From assembly GCF_022842015.1 (NCBI RefSeq), contig NZ_JALHQJ010000015.1, forward strand, positions 1 to 46,186: 46,186 nucleotides of DNA. Direction: 5' to 3'. Positions 15,356 to 24,563 of the stretch are shown here, in pieces. The translations under genes were made by a program, and so were the position numbers. The notes under the pieces were generated by a model that did not search any database, was not told the DNA's origin, and saw only the letters and a list, made by a program, of their open reading frames with translations. The stretch is from Nitrosomonas sp. Lineage in GTDB: Bacteria > Pseudomonadota > Gammaproteobacteria > Burkholderiales > Nitrosomonadaceae. Within the stretch, counting starts at the first letter, position 1. Every line of letters starts with the position of its first letter.

Positions 15356-15671
15356 TTACGCTCTCCTTTTTATCTGCAGTCTGAGGCACTAGATAACCAA
15401 TTCCAGCGCCAGCCAAAAAGATATTGAATCCGGTTAAAGTATCCAGGTAAGACAGGCCACCGGCGCCAGCCCACAACATGAATAAGGTGGAAAAAGCCTT
15501 AACTACCGCCTTCGGATCGCCAAAAAGGTATGATTTAAGGGTTTCTTTTGAATCGCTATTTGCCCATCTGTTAACGTAGGCAAACAACATTCCCAACATG
15601 CTTGCAAACGCAAACATGCAAAGCCTTATGGCTTCACCTTTGTCGATCAGAAGATCGGTTATTTCATTCAT
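15324..15671 (-). CDS. Holin-like membrane protein
   Basis: 115 aa with two or three hydrophobic spans (about 17-34, 58-75 and 80-98), a short N-terminus and a charged C-terminal tail (TADKKESVNVAAANTKSK). Size, topology and position beside an M15 endopeptidase fit a holin that forms lesions in the inner membrane and times lysis. Its start overlaps the lipoprotein gene by 4 bp (ATGA). No family signature beyond topology is recognised. Confidence 0.7.
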   Translation of the reverse strand: MNEITDLLIDKGEAIRLCMFAFASMLGMLFAYVNRWANSDSKETLKSYLFGDPKAVVKAFSTLFMLWAGAGGLSYLDTLTGFNIFLAGAGIGYLVPQTADKKESVNVAAANTKSK

Positions 15672-16186
15672 AACGCTTTACCAGTTATCCCTGCCAATAC
15701 CTGACCGAGCCAGATAGCATCCAGCAAGGCTTGGTGCCGCTTTCCTGCTGCGATCAAACTATCAACGGAATCATTAATTCGCTCCGCGCGGTCATGGTAT
15801 CCATTCAGCAGTGCGCGGCTTTCTTCGGTATATTCGTTCCAATGCCCCGCCACCACGCGCTCTTTGATTGCGCGATATTGCGCTACAATCTTATTGTAAT
15901 CAGCGACAAACTCAGCAAAGATCGGCTCCCTGGCATCCAGATAAATGATTGATGACTTCCACTTATCCACGAACCCCACGTATTGATTGATTGCATGATC
16001 CACAATCAGGCTTTCAGTAGCACTGAGCGGTGCGCTCTTGATCACTGCCGCAACCTGGCCGGACATAACTTGGTCGTTTGCAACCGCGATATTCGCAAGA
16101 TCACTGGTATTTTTTAATACCGTGCTGCAGCCAGTGAGAATCAGCAATAAAACAGTGAAGAGTATTGCCGGTATCGTTTTAAACAT
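15668..16186 (-). CDS. Lipoprotein of the lysis cassette
   Basis: 172 aa from ATG 16186, preferred over the upstream ATG 16216 because AAAGGAG lies just before it and it begins directly with a signal peptide. The lipobox is ILTGC with the cysteine at about residue 20. The mature part is about 150 residues, mainly helical. It could be an outer-membrane spanin subunit or a modulator of lysis. It is longer than a typical Rz1, and I do not recognise the sequence. Confidence 0.75.
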   Translation of the reverse strand: MFKTIPAILFTVLLLILTGCSTVLKNTSDLANIAVANDQVMSGQVAAVIKSAPLSATESLIVDHAINQYVGFVDKWKSSIIYLDAREPIFAEFVADYNKIVAQYRAIKERVVAGHWNEYTEESRALLNGYHDRAERINDSVDSLIAAGKRHQALLDAIWLGQVLAGITGKAL

Positions 16187-16216
16187 TCCATCTCCTTTGA
16201 TTGGTTGAGAAATCAC

Positions 16217-16531
16217 TTAAATCTTAAAACCGAGCGAGGCAATCATCTTGATGAACTGATCTATCCCGCCGGTAATTTTTCCAGCTATCAGCAGTAGAAC
16301 CATAAGCACGAAGTAGCCTGTCAATGAGGCCGTGATATGCACGCCACGAAAGAATCCAGATTTTTTTGATTTCTCTTCAAGCACATGATCCGCATTGCTC
16401 TGCATCTTTAATGAAAGCTCATTCAATCGTCTTTCCAGCGATAATGAATGATCATCGATACGCTTTTCCAAGGCAGAAACACGCGCATTGAGCGAACCTA
16501 TTTGCATGGTGTGAGGGCAATCATCTGGCAT
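16217..16531 (-). CDS. XhlA-like coiled-coil and membrane protein
   Basis: 104 aa with a good AAGGAG site. Residues 10-50 are a heptad-rich helix (SLNARVSALEKRIDDHSLSL), and residues 65-90 are one membrane span. Topology and size match hemolysin XhlA-type or holin-accessory proteins found in phage lysis cassettes. It could be the second holin component or an inner-membrane spanin in unusual orientation. Confidence 0.65.
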   Translation of the reverse strand: MPDDCPHTMQIGSLNARVSALEKRIDDHSLSLERRLNELSLKMQSNADHVLEEKSKKSGFFRGVHITASLTGYFVLMVLLLIAGKITGGIDQFIKMIASLGFKI

Positions 16532-16543
16532 GGCACTTTCTCC

Positions 16544-17008
16544 TTATTTAATCAATCCTGAGCGCTTGTTTCTGCCGTTGATCGTCAATAGTTGCGTACG
16601 GTTCTGATCTGTTTTGAGAGAACAATGCACCCAACCTGAATTGGGTTTGCCACTAACGTAATTTTCAAGAATCAACTGGTCAAAAGTCAGATTTGTCGAT
16701 ATCCATAAGGCAAGGTCGTAATTGGCTAATCCATCTATCTCAAAATCCACCGCTTGACCTGTCATATGCTGCGATGTTTGGCTTCCATTGATGGCTGAAT
16801 TTAATGCTAGGCATCTGTAACCGCTGTTGATTCTGACCGGGCGCTCGAAATGCGCTCTGACCGGCTCCAATATGTGTGTGCAAACTTGGATTAAGTTATT
16901 TAAAACGTATTTTGGTGGGGTGTTATCTATACCGAGTTCACTAGCCCTGGCAGAGCGGATCAGTTCATTCAACGTAAAATGAGGGGTTAATTTTGCATGA
17001 ATATCCAC
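16544..17008 (-). CDS. M15-family D-Ala-D-Ala peptidase, endolysin
   Basis: 154 aa from a GTG at 17008, chosen because AAGGAGG lies 8 nt upstream; the longer open frame has no ribosome site and overlaps the neighbour. It is a single peptidase M15 domain: RINSGYRCLALNSAINGSQT, then SQHMTGQAVDFEI (H81, D88) and WVHCSL (H128), giving the three zinc ligands. It begins LTPHFTLNELIRS, as usual for this family. It cuts peptide cross-links in peptidoglycan at lysis. There is no signal peptide, so release depends on the adjacent holin. Confidence 0.92.
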   Translation of the reverse strand: MDIHAKLTPHFTLNELIRSARASELGIDNTPPKYVLNNLIQVCTHILEPVRAHFERPVRINSGYRCLALNSAINGSQTSQHMTGQAVDFEIDGLANYDLALWISTNLTFDQLILENYVSGKPNSGWVHCSLKTDQNRTQLLTINGRNKRSGLIK

Positions 17009-17013
17009 GTCAA

Positions 17014-17244
17014 TTACCTCCTTATAACGCTGGCAATTGTCTTGGCAACAATGCCGCACGCGCTGATTACACTGTTTAATCGATTTACGATGGCGACTTG
17101 AATCTTCAACTCCGATTCCTTGCCTTTTCTCCAATCATCAAATGGTTTGCACTTGAAGAACTTGTTTACGACACTAACCGGCATTGACAATGCTTCGGTC
17201 AGCGAGGTGTTGGAATAAATACTGAGACTAGACGCCTGGTTCAT
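17014..17244 (-). CDS. Small phage protein overlapping the 17228 gene
   Basis: 76 aa from ATG 17244, which lies inside the last codons of the preceding gene (17-bp overlap), so translation is probably coupled. The same frame stays open back to 17415 but without a plausible start. Its length and basic helical C-terminus (KIQVAIVNRLNSVISACGIV) resemble small tail assembly proteins. Function unknown. Confidence 0.55.
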   Translation of the reverse strand: MNQASSLSIYSNTSLTEALSMPVSVVNKFFKCKPFDDWRKGKESELKIQVAIVNRLNSVISACGIVAKTIASVIRR

Positions 17245-17995
17245 CAGATTTTCTGCCCAGGTCTTTCGCCAGTCTTGAGACGCAGGTACGAACCGGAAAT
17301 CGGGCGGGTGGCAAATTGCTTGCCTCCCCTCCTTTTGGTAGCGCAACGAGGCCGTCACTGGATAGTTCGATCTTAAATAAATGGTGCAAACTCTCCCGGC
17401 CATGCATGTACGCACCCATCAATGCAGCAAAAGAACTTTCGGGAAAACTCGATATGGTACGCATGCGGTTAATTAGATGTTCGTCATAACTGCCTTCGCC
17501 GTCCGATGGCACCGGTGTTTCTTCGCCTTTTCTGATCAATTGAGCAGACATGCATCCAAGTAACCAGTTTAATCGCCCGGATACGCCCTCAATCTCGCCC
17601 TGAATCCTCTCTATTGACTCCGCCATAGCGCCGGTCAGGTCTTGCAGCAACCAAACATCACCTTCAATCTCGCCCAGTTCAATCGCCTGGTCCAGCGCTT
17701 TGTCGATGCTTCCATCCAGGTAATCCGAGTACCGGCCATCTCCCACGGCAAAATCAGGACCGTCCTCAGAGACTGAAGCCAGGTAATGACAAACAACCAT
17801 CATTCGCTCTTGAACCGTCCAGTCTGCAGGGTTTTCGATTCCCTTTGCGGATGCAACAGCTTTAAGCAAAAACGCGGTCGTGACTGCCTCTTCAAGATGA
17901 GACGGCATGGCTGCGATTGCGATGGACTCGCCAATGGACAGCTCTTTGAGTTGCACCGTCAAACGCCGGGTACGCAGTATTGGGAAATGGATCAC
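17228..17995 (-). CDS. Phage tail operon protein, unknown
   Basis: 255 aa from the GTG at 17995, which has AGGTGA 8 nt upstream; another GTG at 18007 is possible but lacks a spaced ribosome site. Acidic and helical, with TVQLKELSIGESIAIAAMPS near the N-terminus and a conserved-looking RMRTISSFPESSFAALMGAY at about 185-205. It resembles tail assembly proteins that act between tube and tape measure, but I cannot name the family. It lies between the 268-aa gene and the endolysin. Confidence 0.7.
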   Translation of the reverse strand: MIHFPILRTRRLTVQLKELSIGESIAIAAMPSHLEEAVTTAFLLKAVASAKGIENPADWTVQERMMVVCHYLASVSEDGPDFAVGDGRYSDYLDGSIDKALDQAIELGEIEGDVWLLQDLTGAMAESIERIQGEIEGVSGRLNWLLGCMSAQLIRKGEETPVPSDGEGSYDEHLINRMRTISSFPESSFAALMGAYMHGRESLHHLFKIELSSDGLVALPKGGEASNLPPARFPVRTCVSRLAKDLGRKSDEPGV

Positions 17996-18081
17996 CAGGA
18001 TTCTCACCTAAAATTTCGATGAGCGAGATTGTGCGGAAATTGTGGCTCGGGATTTGTTATTTTTTCCGTTTCGGGAAATCG

Positions 18082-18888
18082 TTACAGCTTGAGCGCGTTG
18101 TAATTCACCCAGTCATCACGATCAAGAGCGGTTAGTGTTGCAAGAGTCATCGGCACTAGCAGTTCCACATACCTGCCCCTAGCGTCAATACTGGAAGTCA
18201 TCTGCTCACTTATCGCTTCAATTACTAAAGGTGAATAAATGCGGTTTTTATAGCGCAGCGCGATTGTTGTAGGGGCTATCGATGGCACCAGGGCGTCGAT
18301 GAACCCGGCATTTCCCCTGGCCGCTTGCGCTGATCGAGCAAGAACCGAGCCATCAGGCGATAATTTGACCGGCAGCGCCCATTCCATCAACTTGTTGAAT
18401 GGCTCTTCGACCTCTTTGGTTGGATCATCCCACGCACGGAATATTGCCGTTACCTGAATCTTTACAGGCGGCATTCCATTGAACACCTGGGTGGAATTTA
18501 ACTTGGTGATACCGGTTCTACCCTCAAATTGACGTATAAAATCATTCGATCTCTGCTGCGCCAGCCCAATTGCGCTGCGATCCGGATTTTCATTCCCCAG
18601 GAAGGCGTCAATAACAGGCTGCAGGGCGCCGGATTGGAGCATTGCCAGTAACGTTGGAGCGCGTGACTCTGGACCGGCATGTTCAAACGGGCTTTGCCAG
18701 TTCAATGACAACTCCATACTGGCTTCGGTGAGCGGTGCAAACACAGCTTTTGGATCGGTATCATTTGATCTTTGCCACACACCTTCCTTTATTTTCTTGA
18801 CCTCGTAAAAGCTGGCGATCAGGTGCGGTGATAACCCATCCCATTGCGATGATAGAGAGTCTGAAATAAGGCTTGGCGGCTGATTCAT
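18082..18888 (-). CDS. Putative tail or baseplate structural protein
   Basis: 268 aa without signal peptide or membrane span. Residues 140-185 (FNGMPPVKIQVTAIFRAWDD, EEPFNKLMEWALPVKL) and the C-terminus (YSPLVIEAISEQMTSSIDAR, then LLVPMTLATLTALDRDDWVN) look like a tail-tube-junction or baseplate protein of contractile phages. I base the role on sequence style and on position just downstream of the sheath block; no domain is certain. It is preceded by a terminator, so it starts a new transcript. Confidence 0.65.
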   Translation of the reverse strand: MNQPPSLISDSLSSQWDGLSPHLIASFYEVKKIKEGVWQRSNDTDPKAVFAPLTEASMELSLNWQSPFEHAGPESRAPTLLAMLQSGALQPVIDAFLGNENPDRSAIGLAQQRSNDFIRQFEGRTGITKLNSTQVFNGMPPVKIQVTAIFRAWDDPTKEVEEPFNKLMEWALPVKLSPDGSVLARSAQAARGNAGFIDALVPSIAPTTIALRYKNRIYSPLVIEAISEQMTSSIDARGRYVELLVPMTLATLTALDRDDWVNYNALKL

Positions 18889-18909
18889 TTGATAGTACCC
18901 AATAAAAAA

Positions 18910-18939
18910 GGCACCGCCACTTGTGAATGCGGCAGCGCC
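18910..18939 (-). terminator. Rho-independent terminator after the 236-aa gene
   Basis: On the minus strand GGCGCTGCCGC pairs through its 11 bases, with G-T pairs, with GTGGCGGTGCC and is followed by TTTTTT. It ends the capsid-sheath transcript. Confidence 0.8.
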
Positions 18940-18970
18940 ATTGATTTCAACGCAAGATGAATCGAAGTAT

Positions 18971-19681
18971 TTACTTCAATCCGGTTTTTCTGCGAATTTT
19001 CATTGATTTTGCGCGACGCATTCGGGCAGTAGCCGAGTGGCTTTTCATGCGTGCCTTACGGATAGCCACTTTTTGCGCTGCACTCAAACGAACCGTTCCA
19101 GAAACGCGCTTATTGATACGCACTTTTTTGCCTTTGCGAATAACAAGTCTCTTTTTGTACGCAGCATCCAGTGCTGGTTCCTGGTCGTCATCACCGAATA
19201 CAAAATCATCGATATCGGAACTGGCTTCATCCTCGCCCTCTGGAAGTGCGGAAGCAACCAGATCACGAACGCGATCAGCCACATCGCCGTCAAAATCATT
19301 CAGCAGTGAGTCAGCGTCCTCTTCTGTTACTCCTTTGCTGGTCAGGTAATCCCAGGATGCATTCAGCGCAACATCGAGAACCGCTTGCTCATCATCGGTA
19401 ATTTCGCCGTCTTTGTTTTCATCGGCAATTCCGATCATCATTGCCAGGAGGCGGTCAGCGGAGCTCTCGCCATTGGCCAGGTCGTCAGTTTCCACCCATT
19501 GTTGAACTACGGCGGCAGCGGCCATCGTAATATCAGCAATAGTATAATCATCGGCACCGCTCAATGACTTGGCTTCGCCCTCTTCGGCGGCGTCAAGCGT
19601 TTTCTTGCCTTTGGCATTATCTCCCACTGGGCTGGCTGCTATTTGCCGACGCAGTATTTCACTGGTTCTTAAATGATTCAT
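18971..19681 (-). CDS. Acidic protein with EF-hand-like loop and basic tail
   Basis: 236 aa with GAGGA upstream. The first 165 residues are very acidic and contain IADENKDGEITDDEQ (about 93-107), a good EF-hand loop that could bind calcium. From residue 175 the chain turns strongly basic (RKGKKVRINKRVSG, then RKARMKSHSATARMRRAK), suggesting nucleic-acid contact. An acidic body with a basic tail right after the sheath gene would suit a scaffold-like or DNA-associated virion protein. No family is recognised. Confidence 0.7.
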   Translation of the reverse strand: MNHLRTSEILRRQIAASPVGDNAKGKKTLDAAEEGEAKSLSGADDYTIADITMAAAAVVQQWVETDDLANGESSADRLLAMMIGIADENKDGEITDDEQAVLDVALNASWDYLTSKGVTEEDADSLLNDFDGDVADRVRDLVASALPEGEDEASSDIDDFVFGDDDQEPALDAAYKKRLVIRKGKKVRINKRVSGTVRLSAAQKVAIRKARMKSHSATARMRRAKSMKIRRKTGLK

Positions 19682-19713
19682 GATATTTCAGTCCTCTTAG
19701 GTTATGAGAATGA

Positions 19714-21579
19714 TTAGCGGGTTAGTGTCTGAGTGACATATATTTGGCGTGCAACACCGTCATATCGCAGCCAATACGAACAGTCGATTCGATCATAAGG
19801 ATGCACCTCGTTAGGCACTACTTCGAATTTCCACGCCTGTCCGTCCATTCCTGGATCATCACTAGGAACCAGCCAGCCGGAAGCCTCCGCACCCTCGAAT
19901 AATTGCGTGAGAGCGTTTTTCAATCGCTTCAAAGCAATCTGCATAGGTAGCTGCAAGACGTCTTTGCCTAGTCTTGTTACCGCGTCATCAATGCTGCTTG
20001 ACATGTCAGCGGTGGAAATCAGCTTTCTCAAACTGTCTTTAACCGTTGCGCTGGTTAATGAATCGCGGAATACGAAGAGACCGCCGCCAGAGAATACTTC
20101 CCAGGTTACCGGGTTAATTTTGGCATTTGCCAGAGCATTCAATTCCTGATTGCTTGGCGAGTAGGTCTGTATCATTCGAGAACGGCGGATAGGCCAATTC
20201 TTATTCGCTACCGGATAATTCTTTGGCGCGAATCCTCTTGAATCGGTTTGAGCATTGCGACCGCACGCATACGCGATATTCAGCGTGGCCATACCAAAAT
20301 AACCATTTGGATTTACACCCGCAGGGTCATTTGATTTGATGGGCGCCCAAAAAGCATGAATCAGGTGAGAGGTTTCATTTGCACCTAGATTTAACTGCTC
20401 TACGAAAGCAATCGCGGCAGCAGCGGTAAGGTTTCCTGGCACATCGAATCGCAGTTGACGGTTAGTATCGAACGCCAATTGAGCCAATTGCCCCAAAAGT
20501 GCTACAGATTGAGATCCACCCGAAGAGATGTAGGTGTAATTGAACGGCGTATACTGCAACTTTTGCCGCGCAGCCACATAATCATCGGTTGAATATGCAT
20601 TTCCACCTTCTACAAAGCATGTCAGAACACCCGATTTAGCCCATTTCTCCAAGCCGCTTGTGTTGTATCCATAGGCATCGGAGGTGGTTGTAACCACAGC
20701 AGCGCCGCCAGTCACACCAACCAAGACCTCTACCAGATCGGTTTGCGCGGATATCACATCAGGCAGATAAGCCGAGCCTCCAAAATCATCCTTGGCATCC
20801 GCATTGAGAGATCCAGTGAATTCATGTATCAAAATTCCGGCCTTGTCTTTGATACGCAAGGTAATGAAGTCATTATCGACCGCAGAACCACCGGTTTTCT
20901 TCTCATCAGCGCGAAACTCGACAATAATTCCATCGTTAAAGCACTCAAGATGCTTTACCGCAAAGAAATAAGTGCCGACAGGTGTCTCTGACGTAGGCAG
21001 AATGGTGAGAGCCGGAGCCGTTGAGAATCCAGCACCTGCAGCGGTCACAGTTACGGAGGTAATAACCCCATCCGTAAACACCGGGGTTAGCGTGGCGCCG
21101 GTACCCGGTCCACCCACTGTAATTGTTTCCGTTCCAGCATAATCAGTGCCACCACTCACAACGGTCACGGAAGTAATCGCACCGGCATTGACAACAGCCG
21201 TTAACACGGCAGGTAAATGTGACGCCGCAAATACTGGCGTATCGGTTGAGGCGGTTATAACAGCCCATTTTATTAAGGCTGCATCAGTTACCAGTCGTTG
21301 CACAACCGCCTCATAAGCGCCATTATTAAGCGCTTCAACTACGTGCACCCAGGCTTCATTCAAAGCAGAGGTGCGAATCAGTTCGCCTTTCCCAAGTTTT
21401 TTGAGCACGTTGCCGCGATCAACTTTGAAAGGCTTGTCTATGCGGCCACGCGCAGAACGCATCATTATTCCGAATACCTGGTCCTGATTATCCTGTGACG
21501 GAACCTCAGAATTGTCGCGTAGCGGATTAAGCTGCACGCCAGATTCGGCACCAAGTTGTCTAACGAAAGTGGTAGTCAT
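19714..21579 (-). CDS. Putative tail sheath protein with inserted glycine-rich domain
   Basis: 621 aa with GGAGG upstream. The N-terminus (GIMMRSARGRIDKPFKVDRG) and C-terminus (VNPITWEVFSGGGLFVFRDS; HPYDRIDCSYWLRYDG) fit contractile tail sheath proteins. Residues about 125-195 are a Gly/Thr/Val-rich insertion with two similar repeats (AITSVTVVSGGTDYAG and VITSVTVTAAGAGFS), like decoration domains seen in phage surface proteins. The sheath contracts to drive the tube through the host envelope. Size, two-part organisation and position after the capsid gene support the call, which makes the phage a myovirus type. Confidence 0.7.
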   Translation of the reverse strand: MTTTFVRQLGAESGVQLNPLRDNSEVPSQDNQDQVFGIMMRSARGRIDKPFKVDRGNVLKKLGKGELIRTSALNEAWVHVVEALNNGAYEAVVQRLVTDAALIKWAVITASTDTPVFAASHLPAVLTAVVNAGAITSVTVVSGGTDYAGTETITVGGPGTGATLTPVFTDGVITSVTVTAAGAGFSTAPALTILPTSETPVGTYFFAVKHLECFNDGIIVEFRADEKKTGGSAVDNDFITLRIKDKAGILIHEFTGSLNADAKDDFGGSAYLPDVISAQTDLVEVLVGVTGGAAVVTTTSDAYGYNTSGLEKWAKSGVLTCFVEGGNAYSTDDYVAARQKLQYTPFNYTYISSGGSQSVALLGQLAQLAFDTNRQLRFDVPGNLTAAAAIAFVEQLNLGANETSHLIHAFWAPIKSNDPAGVNPNGYFGMATLNIAYACGRNAQTDSRGFAPKNYPVANKNWPIRRSRMIQTYSPSNQELNALANAKINPVTWEVFSGGGLFVFRDSLTSATVKDSLRKLISTADMSSSIDDAVTRLGKDVLQLPMQIALKRLKNALTQLFEGAEASGWLVPSDDPGMDGQAWKFEVVPNEVHPYDRIDCSYWLRYDGVARQIYVTQTLTR

Positions 21580-21585
21580 GGCTTA

Positions 21586-22182
21586 TTAACCTCCGTTTTT
21601 GCTGCTGTTTGCGTGCGATTTGCCGGATTTCCTGGGACCTGCCTTCTTATGGGCGTCGGTTTCCGTGGCTGAATCGTTTGCCTGGGATGAGGTGAGTTCA
21701 CCTTCTACTTGCGTCTCTTCGCCTTCGTTTTTATCCTCACCTGCTGGATTATCGCCTTCTAGCCCTTGATTCAGGTCCGGATCGGGCTCAGGGATTGGAT
21801 CAGGCTCAGGGATTGGATCGGGCTCAGGCACCAGGTCAGGCTCAGGTACCGGTTCTGGTTCTTGCTCATCCTCGGCAATCATTTCAATAGTCATAACCAC
21901 ATATCCATGACCATTCAGCGTGGCGATTTGCTGAATGCTGGATGCAAGCCGAATGAATTGATCTTCACTCTCTATTTGCACCACTTTTTTGTTGGATCCA
22001 TCGGAAACCGTAACACCCCGAAGATAAAGCCCTCGCACTTCTGAGAGCGTAATATCGTGGGGCATGCGATTGACCGCCTCAACATCTACCGGATAAACGC
22101 ATCCGGCAAATGCCTTAGCTATTAGTTCGGCCACCCTTCCCGTTAGGGAAGGAGCGCCAAGGTCGACTCGTTTTCTAGTCAT
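21586..22182 (-). CDS. Phage protein with Pro-Glu-Pro-Asp repeat tail
   Basis: 198 aa with AAAGGAG upstream. Residues 1-105 form a globular domain. Residues 106-137 are a PEPDPIPEPDP repeat, followed by a polar, acidic tail and a basic end (KKAGPRKSGKSHANSSKNGG). At DNA level the repeat is a run of near-identical 18-bp units around 21778-21840, a likely site of copy-number slippage. It lies between the capsid and sheath genes and may be a head decoration or head-tail joining protein. Confidence 0.7.
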   Translation of the reverse strand: MTRKRVDLGAPSLTGRVAELIAKAFAGCVYPVDVEAVNRMPHDITLSEVRGLYLRGVTVSDGSNKKVVQIESEDQFIRLASSIQQIATLNGHGYVVMTIEMIAEDEQEPEPVPEPDLVPEPDPIPEPDPIPEPDPDLNQGLEGDNPAGEDKNEGEETQVEGELTSSQANDSATETDAHKKAGPRKSGKSHANSSKNGG

Positions 22183-22224
22183 TTTGGTACTCCTTTCTCT
22201 TATTTCTCGGCTATCGTGCGACGA

Positions 22225-23910
22225 TTAAGGCATGTTGGTTACATTAATCAATGCGCATCCGAGTGCAGCTTGCGGGAACGGATTAACCGCCGTGAAATTG
22301 CGCGCATAGAAAGCAGCGCCTTGTTTCAGATCGGCATTCAATGCCAGCGGCAGAACGGTTGGAGGCACAGCATCGCCCAGTACGAAAGGATTCATTGGAA
22401 CGCTGGTTGCTCGACCAAACCCCAGGATTTGTGAAGCGTTAGAGGTTTCAACGACCACTTTTGGCGTGTAGTAGACTTCATAGCGTCCGAACAAGCGGCC
22501 TAAGCGGAAAATGCAAGGCCGTTCTGCGATACCTGATGGCTCGAACACTTCACGCGGCATTCCCTGGATGATTGCAGCCAGGTTTTTACCCACATAAATG
22601 TGTGTCAGGCCGTGATCCATCGTATCGATAGCCATTTGTTGAGAAACAGCGCCCAATGCTGAGGCAAGATCCACCATGATTTGTGATTTCAGCAATTGCT
22701 GTGAACGTGCATCCCAATCAAAGTCGAATGTTGCTTGATTGTTTACAGCGATACGTTTACCTTTTCTCAGAACTTCATAATGACGCTCGTTCGCAAACTG
22801 GGTTTGCACTGAGATAACACCTTCGCTGTAAGCATCCAAACCCAATTCATTAGCGATTTGAGTGCGGCTATCCATGGTTTGATAAGTGGTCACTCTCCAT
22901 GGCTTTGCGTACAGTCTAAAAGTATTAACAGCAGTCACGATTGATGGCGTTAATTCAGGTGCGCGTTCAAAGTCAAGGAAGCCCTCTACGATTACCGGCA
23001 CGGTATCCGGTAGTTTTGGAGTGGTGGTCAGAGCATAAACGCCGGTATCGGTATTGATCGTTCCACCGATGGCATAACTCGTTCCAGCAACTATTATGGT
23101 GCCGCTTACGGCTGAGTTACCGGTTCCGGCTGAATCAACTTCTTTCGCAGCAGGTATACCGTTCACATAAACAATTGAGCGACCGCGCAGCAATTTAACT
23201 TGAGAGCCGCCAGCGCAGGTCTCGTCAGTATCCTGAATCGAGGTTAACGCGCCGGTCACTGCACCGGTTCCAGAATCAGGCATACTCTTATTCACGCGAG
23301 AAGATGAAATGTAGGAATCGCCCGAGTTAACACCGTCCAATGAACCGCCTTCAGCGTATTGACCAAAGGTATTACCGGCGCGGTGAGACATTATCGCCAA
23401 AATACCTTCGTTTGATCCGATATCTGCAGGGAGATAATGAGCAAACGGAATTGCATCACCCATCGCTGACAGAATCGCAACAACAGCGCGGTTAGGTTGC
23501 AGTGAGATTTGATCGTGGTGATTTGAATCAGCAGAATCAAGGGTGGGTAACTTATGTTGTCTGCGTGCTGTGTCGGTTGTGGCGTAAGCAGAATGAATCG
23601 CTTGCTCGATCACGTCAGCAGGTGCTTCGACTCCATGCTGTGATTCGTACACGTTAACGCTATCCAGTAACGCTCGGGTAATGCGCGAAGAATCCTTGCT
23701 ATCAAGGTTATCCAAAACCACTTGCAGCTTTTCAGGAATCTTTACGCCGGTATTCTGGTTGGTTGCTGTGTCGATAAAATCCATCGCTGCAGCGGAATCG
23801 AAAGTTCCAGACTTAACGGCATTTTCTTTCAGGTTATCAATAAACACTGCCACTTCCGCAGTCTTATTGTTCAGGTATTCTTGATTTGTACGCTTGATGG
23901 TGGTGGTCAT
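22225..23910 (-). CDS. Putative major capsid protein
   Basis: 561 aa from ATG 23910 behind AAGGA; the frame is open to 23979 but the extra residues are not phage-like. Residues 1-130 are helical and charged and may be a delta domain removed on maturation. The rest is consistent with an HK97-fold capsid (AVVAILSAMGDAIPFAHYLP; ETSNASQILGFGRATSVPMN near the C-terminus), with a beta-rich insertion at about 215-300. It is long for a capsid protein, as in larger phages. Position downstream of the protease and upstream of the sheath supports this. Confidence 0.7.
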   Translation of the reverse strand: MTTTIKRTNQEYLNNKTAEVAVFIDNLKENAVKSGTFDSAAAMDFIDTATNQNTGVKIPEKLQVVLDNLDSKDSSRITRALLDSVNVYESQHGVEAPADVIEQAIHSAYATTDTARRQHKLPTLDSADSNHHDQISLQPNRAVVAILSAMGDAIPFAHYLPADIGSNEGILAIMSHRAGNTFGQYAEGGSLDGVNSGDSYISSSRVNKSMPDSGTGAVTGALTSIQDTDETCAGGSQVKLLRGRSIVYVNGIPAAKEVDSAGTGNSAVSGTIIVAGTSYAIGGTINTDTGVYALTTTPKLPDTVPVIVEGFLDFERAPELTPSIVTAVNTFRLYAKPWRVTTYQTMDSRTQIANELGLDAYSEGVISVQTQFANERHYEVLRKGKRIAVNNQATFDFDWDARSQQLLKSQIMVDLASALGAVSQQMAIDTMDHGLTHIYVGKNLAAIIQGMPREVFEPSGIAERPCIFRLGRLFGRYEVYYTPKVVVETSNASQILGFGRATSVPMNPFVLGDAVPPTVLPLALNADLKQGAAFYARNFTAVNPFPQAALGCALINVTNMP

Positions 23911-24078
23911 TGTCTTTGGTCCTTTGGTTTTATTCACACACACCCGGACTAAAGACCGGGCAACTATTCCCGGAATCAATGCGCTTAATGTGCAATGACA
24001 CCGATAGAAGCCCGTATTTTGAGAGTCTAATATTTTATAAAACGGGGGTTTTTCCGCTTTTTTAACTCTGCAGCATGG

Positions 24079-24561
24079 TTATATGTCGAGATCACCGCGA
24101 CGATTAGCCACATAGCGCATTGCGAATGGCGGGATATTGATAACCGTCTCAACATCAACGATCTCGAACGCCAGCTTCACTTCATCAGAAATGACCAGGT
24201 AAAACACATCTCGCTTTTTGATTGTGAAATTACCGGGCATGCCTGTTGGCTCTTCGGGCTCGATCAGAAAACGGAATTCACCGGCGAACCCGTTATTGGC
24301 GTCCTGTCGGTCCATCATGGAGGATGCCGAGAACATTTCAGCCTGTAGCGCGTATCCGATGCCCACGAGCTCAAATGAAACGTCCTCTTCATCATCTGCA
24401 GCCATGACGCCCACGCCACCCAGGGTAGGCAACCCACCCGAAACAGATTCGCCCACACGGTTCACAGTCTTTCTGAAAACCTGGCATTCCCAGGTATTAG
24501 GATGGTTAATGACGATATTTCTTGTCATTCGATTAACCGCGCCTGGCACATTATTAAGCAT
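24079..24561 (-). CDS. Phage head completion protein, putative
   Basis: 160 aa with AGGAGG upstream. Beta-rich with an acidic region (VMAADDEEDVSFELVG). The C-terminal half (KKRDVFYLVISDEVKLAFEI, VDVETVINIPPFAMRYVANR) resembles head-closure or tail-joining proteins. It starts 2 bp after the SWIM-finger gene and precedes the capsid gene by about 170 bp. The exact role is inferred from context. Confidence 0.6.
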   Translation of the reverse strand: MLNNVPGAVNRMTRNIVINHPNTWECQVFRKTVNRVGESVSGGLPTLGGVGVMAADDEEDVSFELVGIGYALQAEMFSASSMMDRQDANNGFAGEFRFLIEPEEPTGMPGNFTIKKRDVFYLVISDEVKLAFEIVDVETVINIPPFAMRYVANRRGDLDI

Positions 24562-24563
24562 GA

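Noticed and set aside
17014..17415. Programmed frameshift linking the 17228 gene to the overlapping 76-aa frame, as in lambda G-GT
   Set aside because: Moving between these frames needs a +1 shift, not the usual -1, and I see no convincing slippery heptamer. An ATG within the overlap explains the second product.
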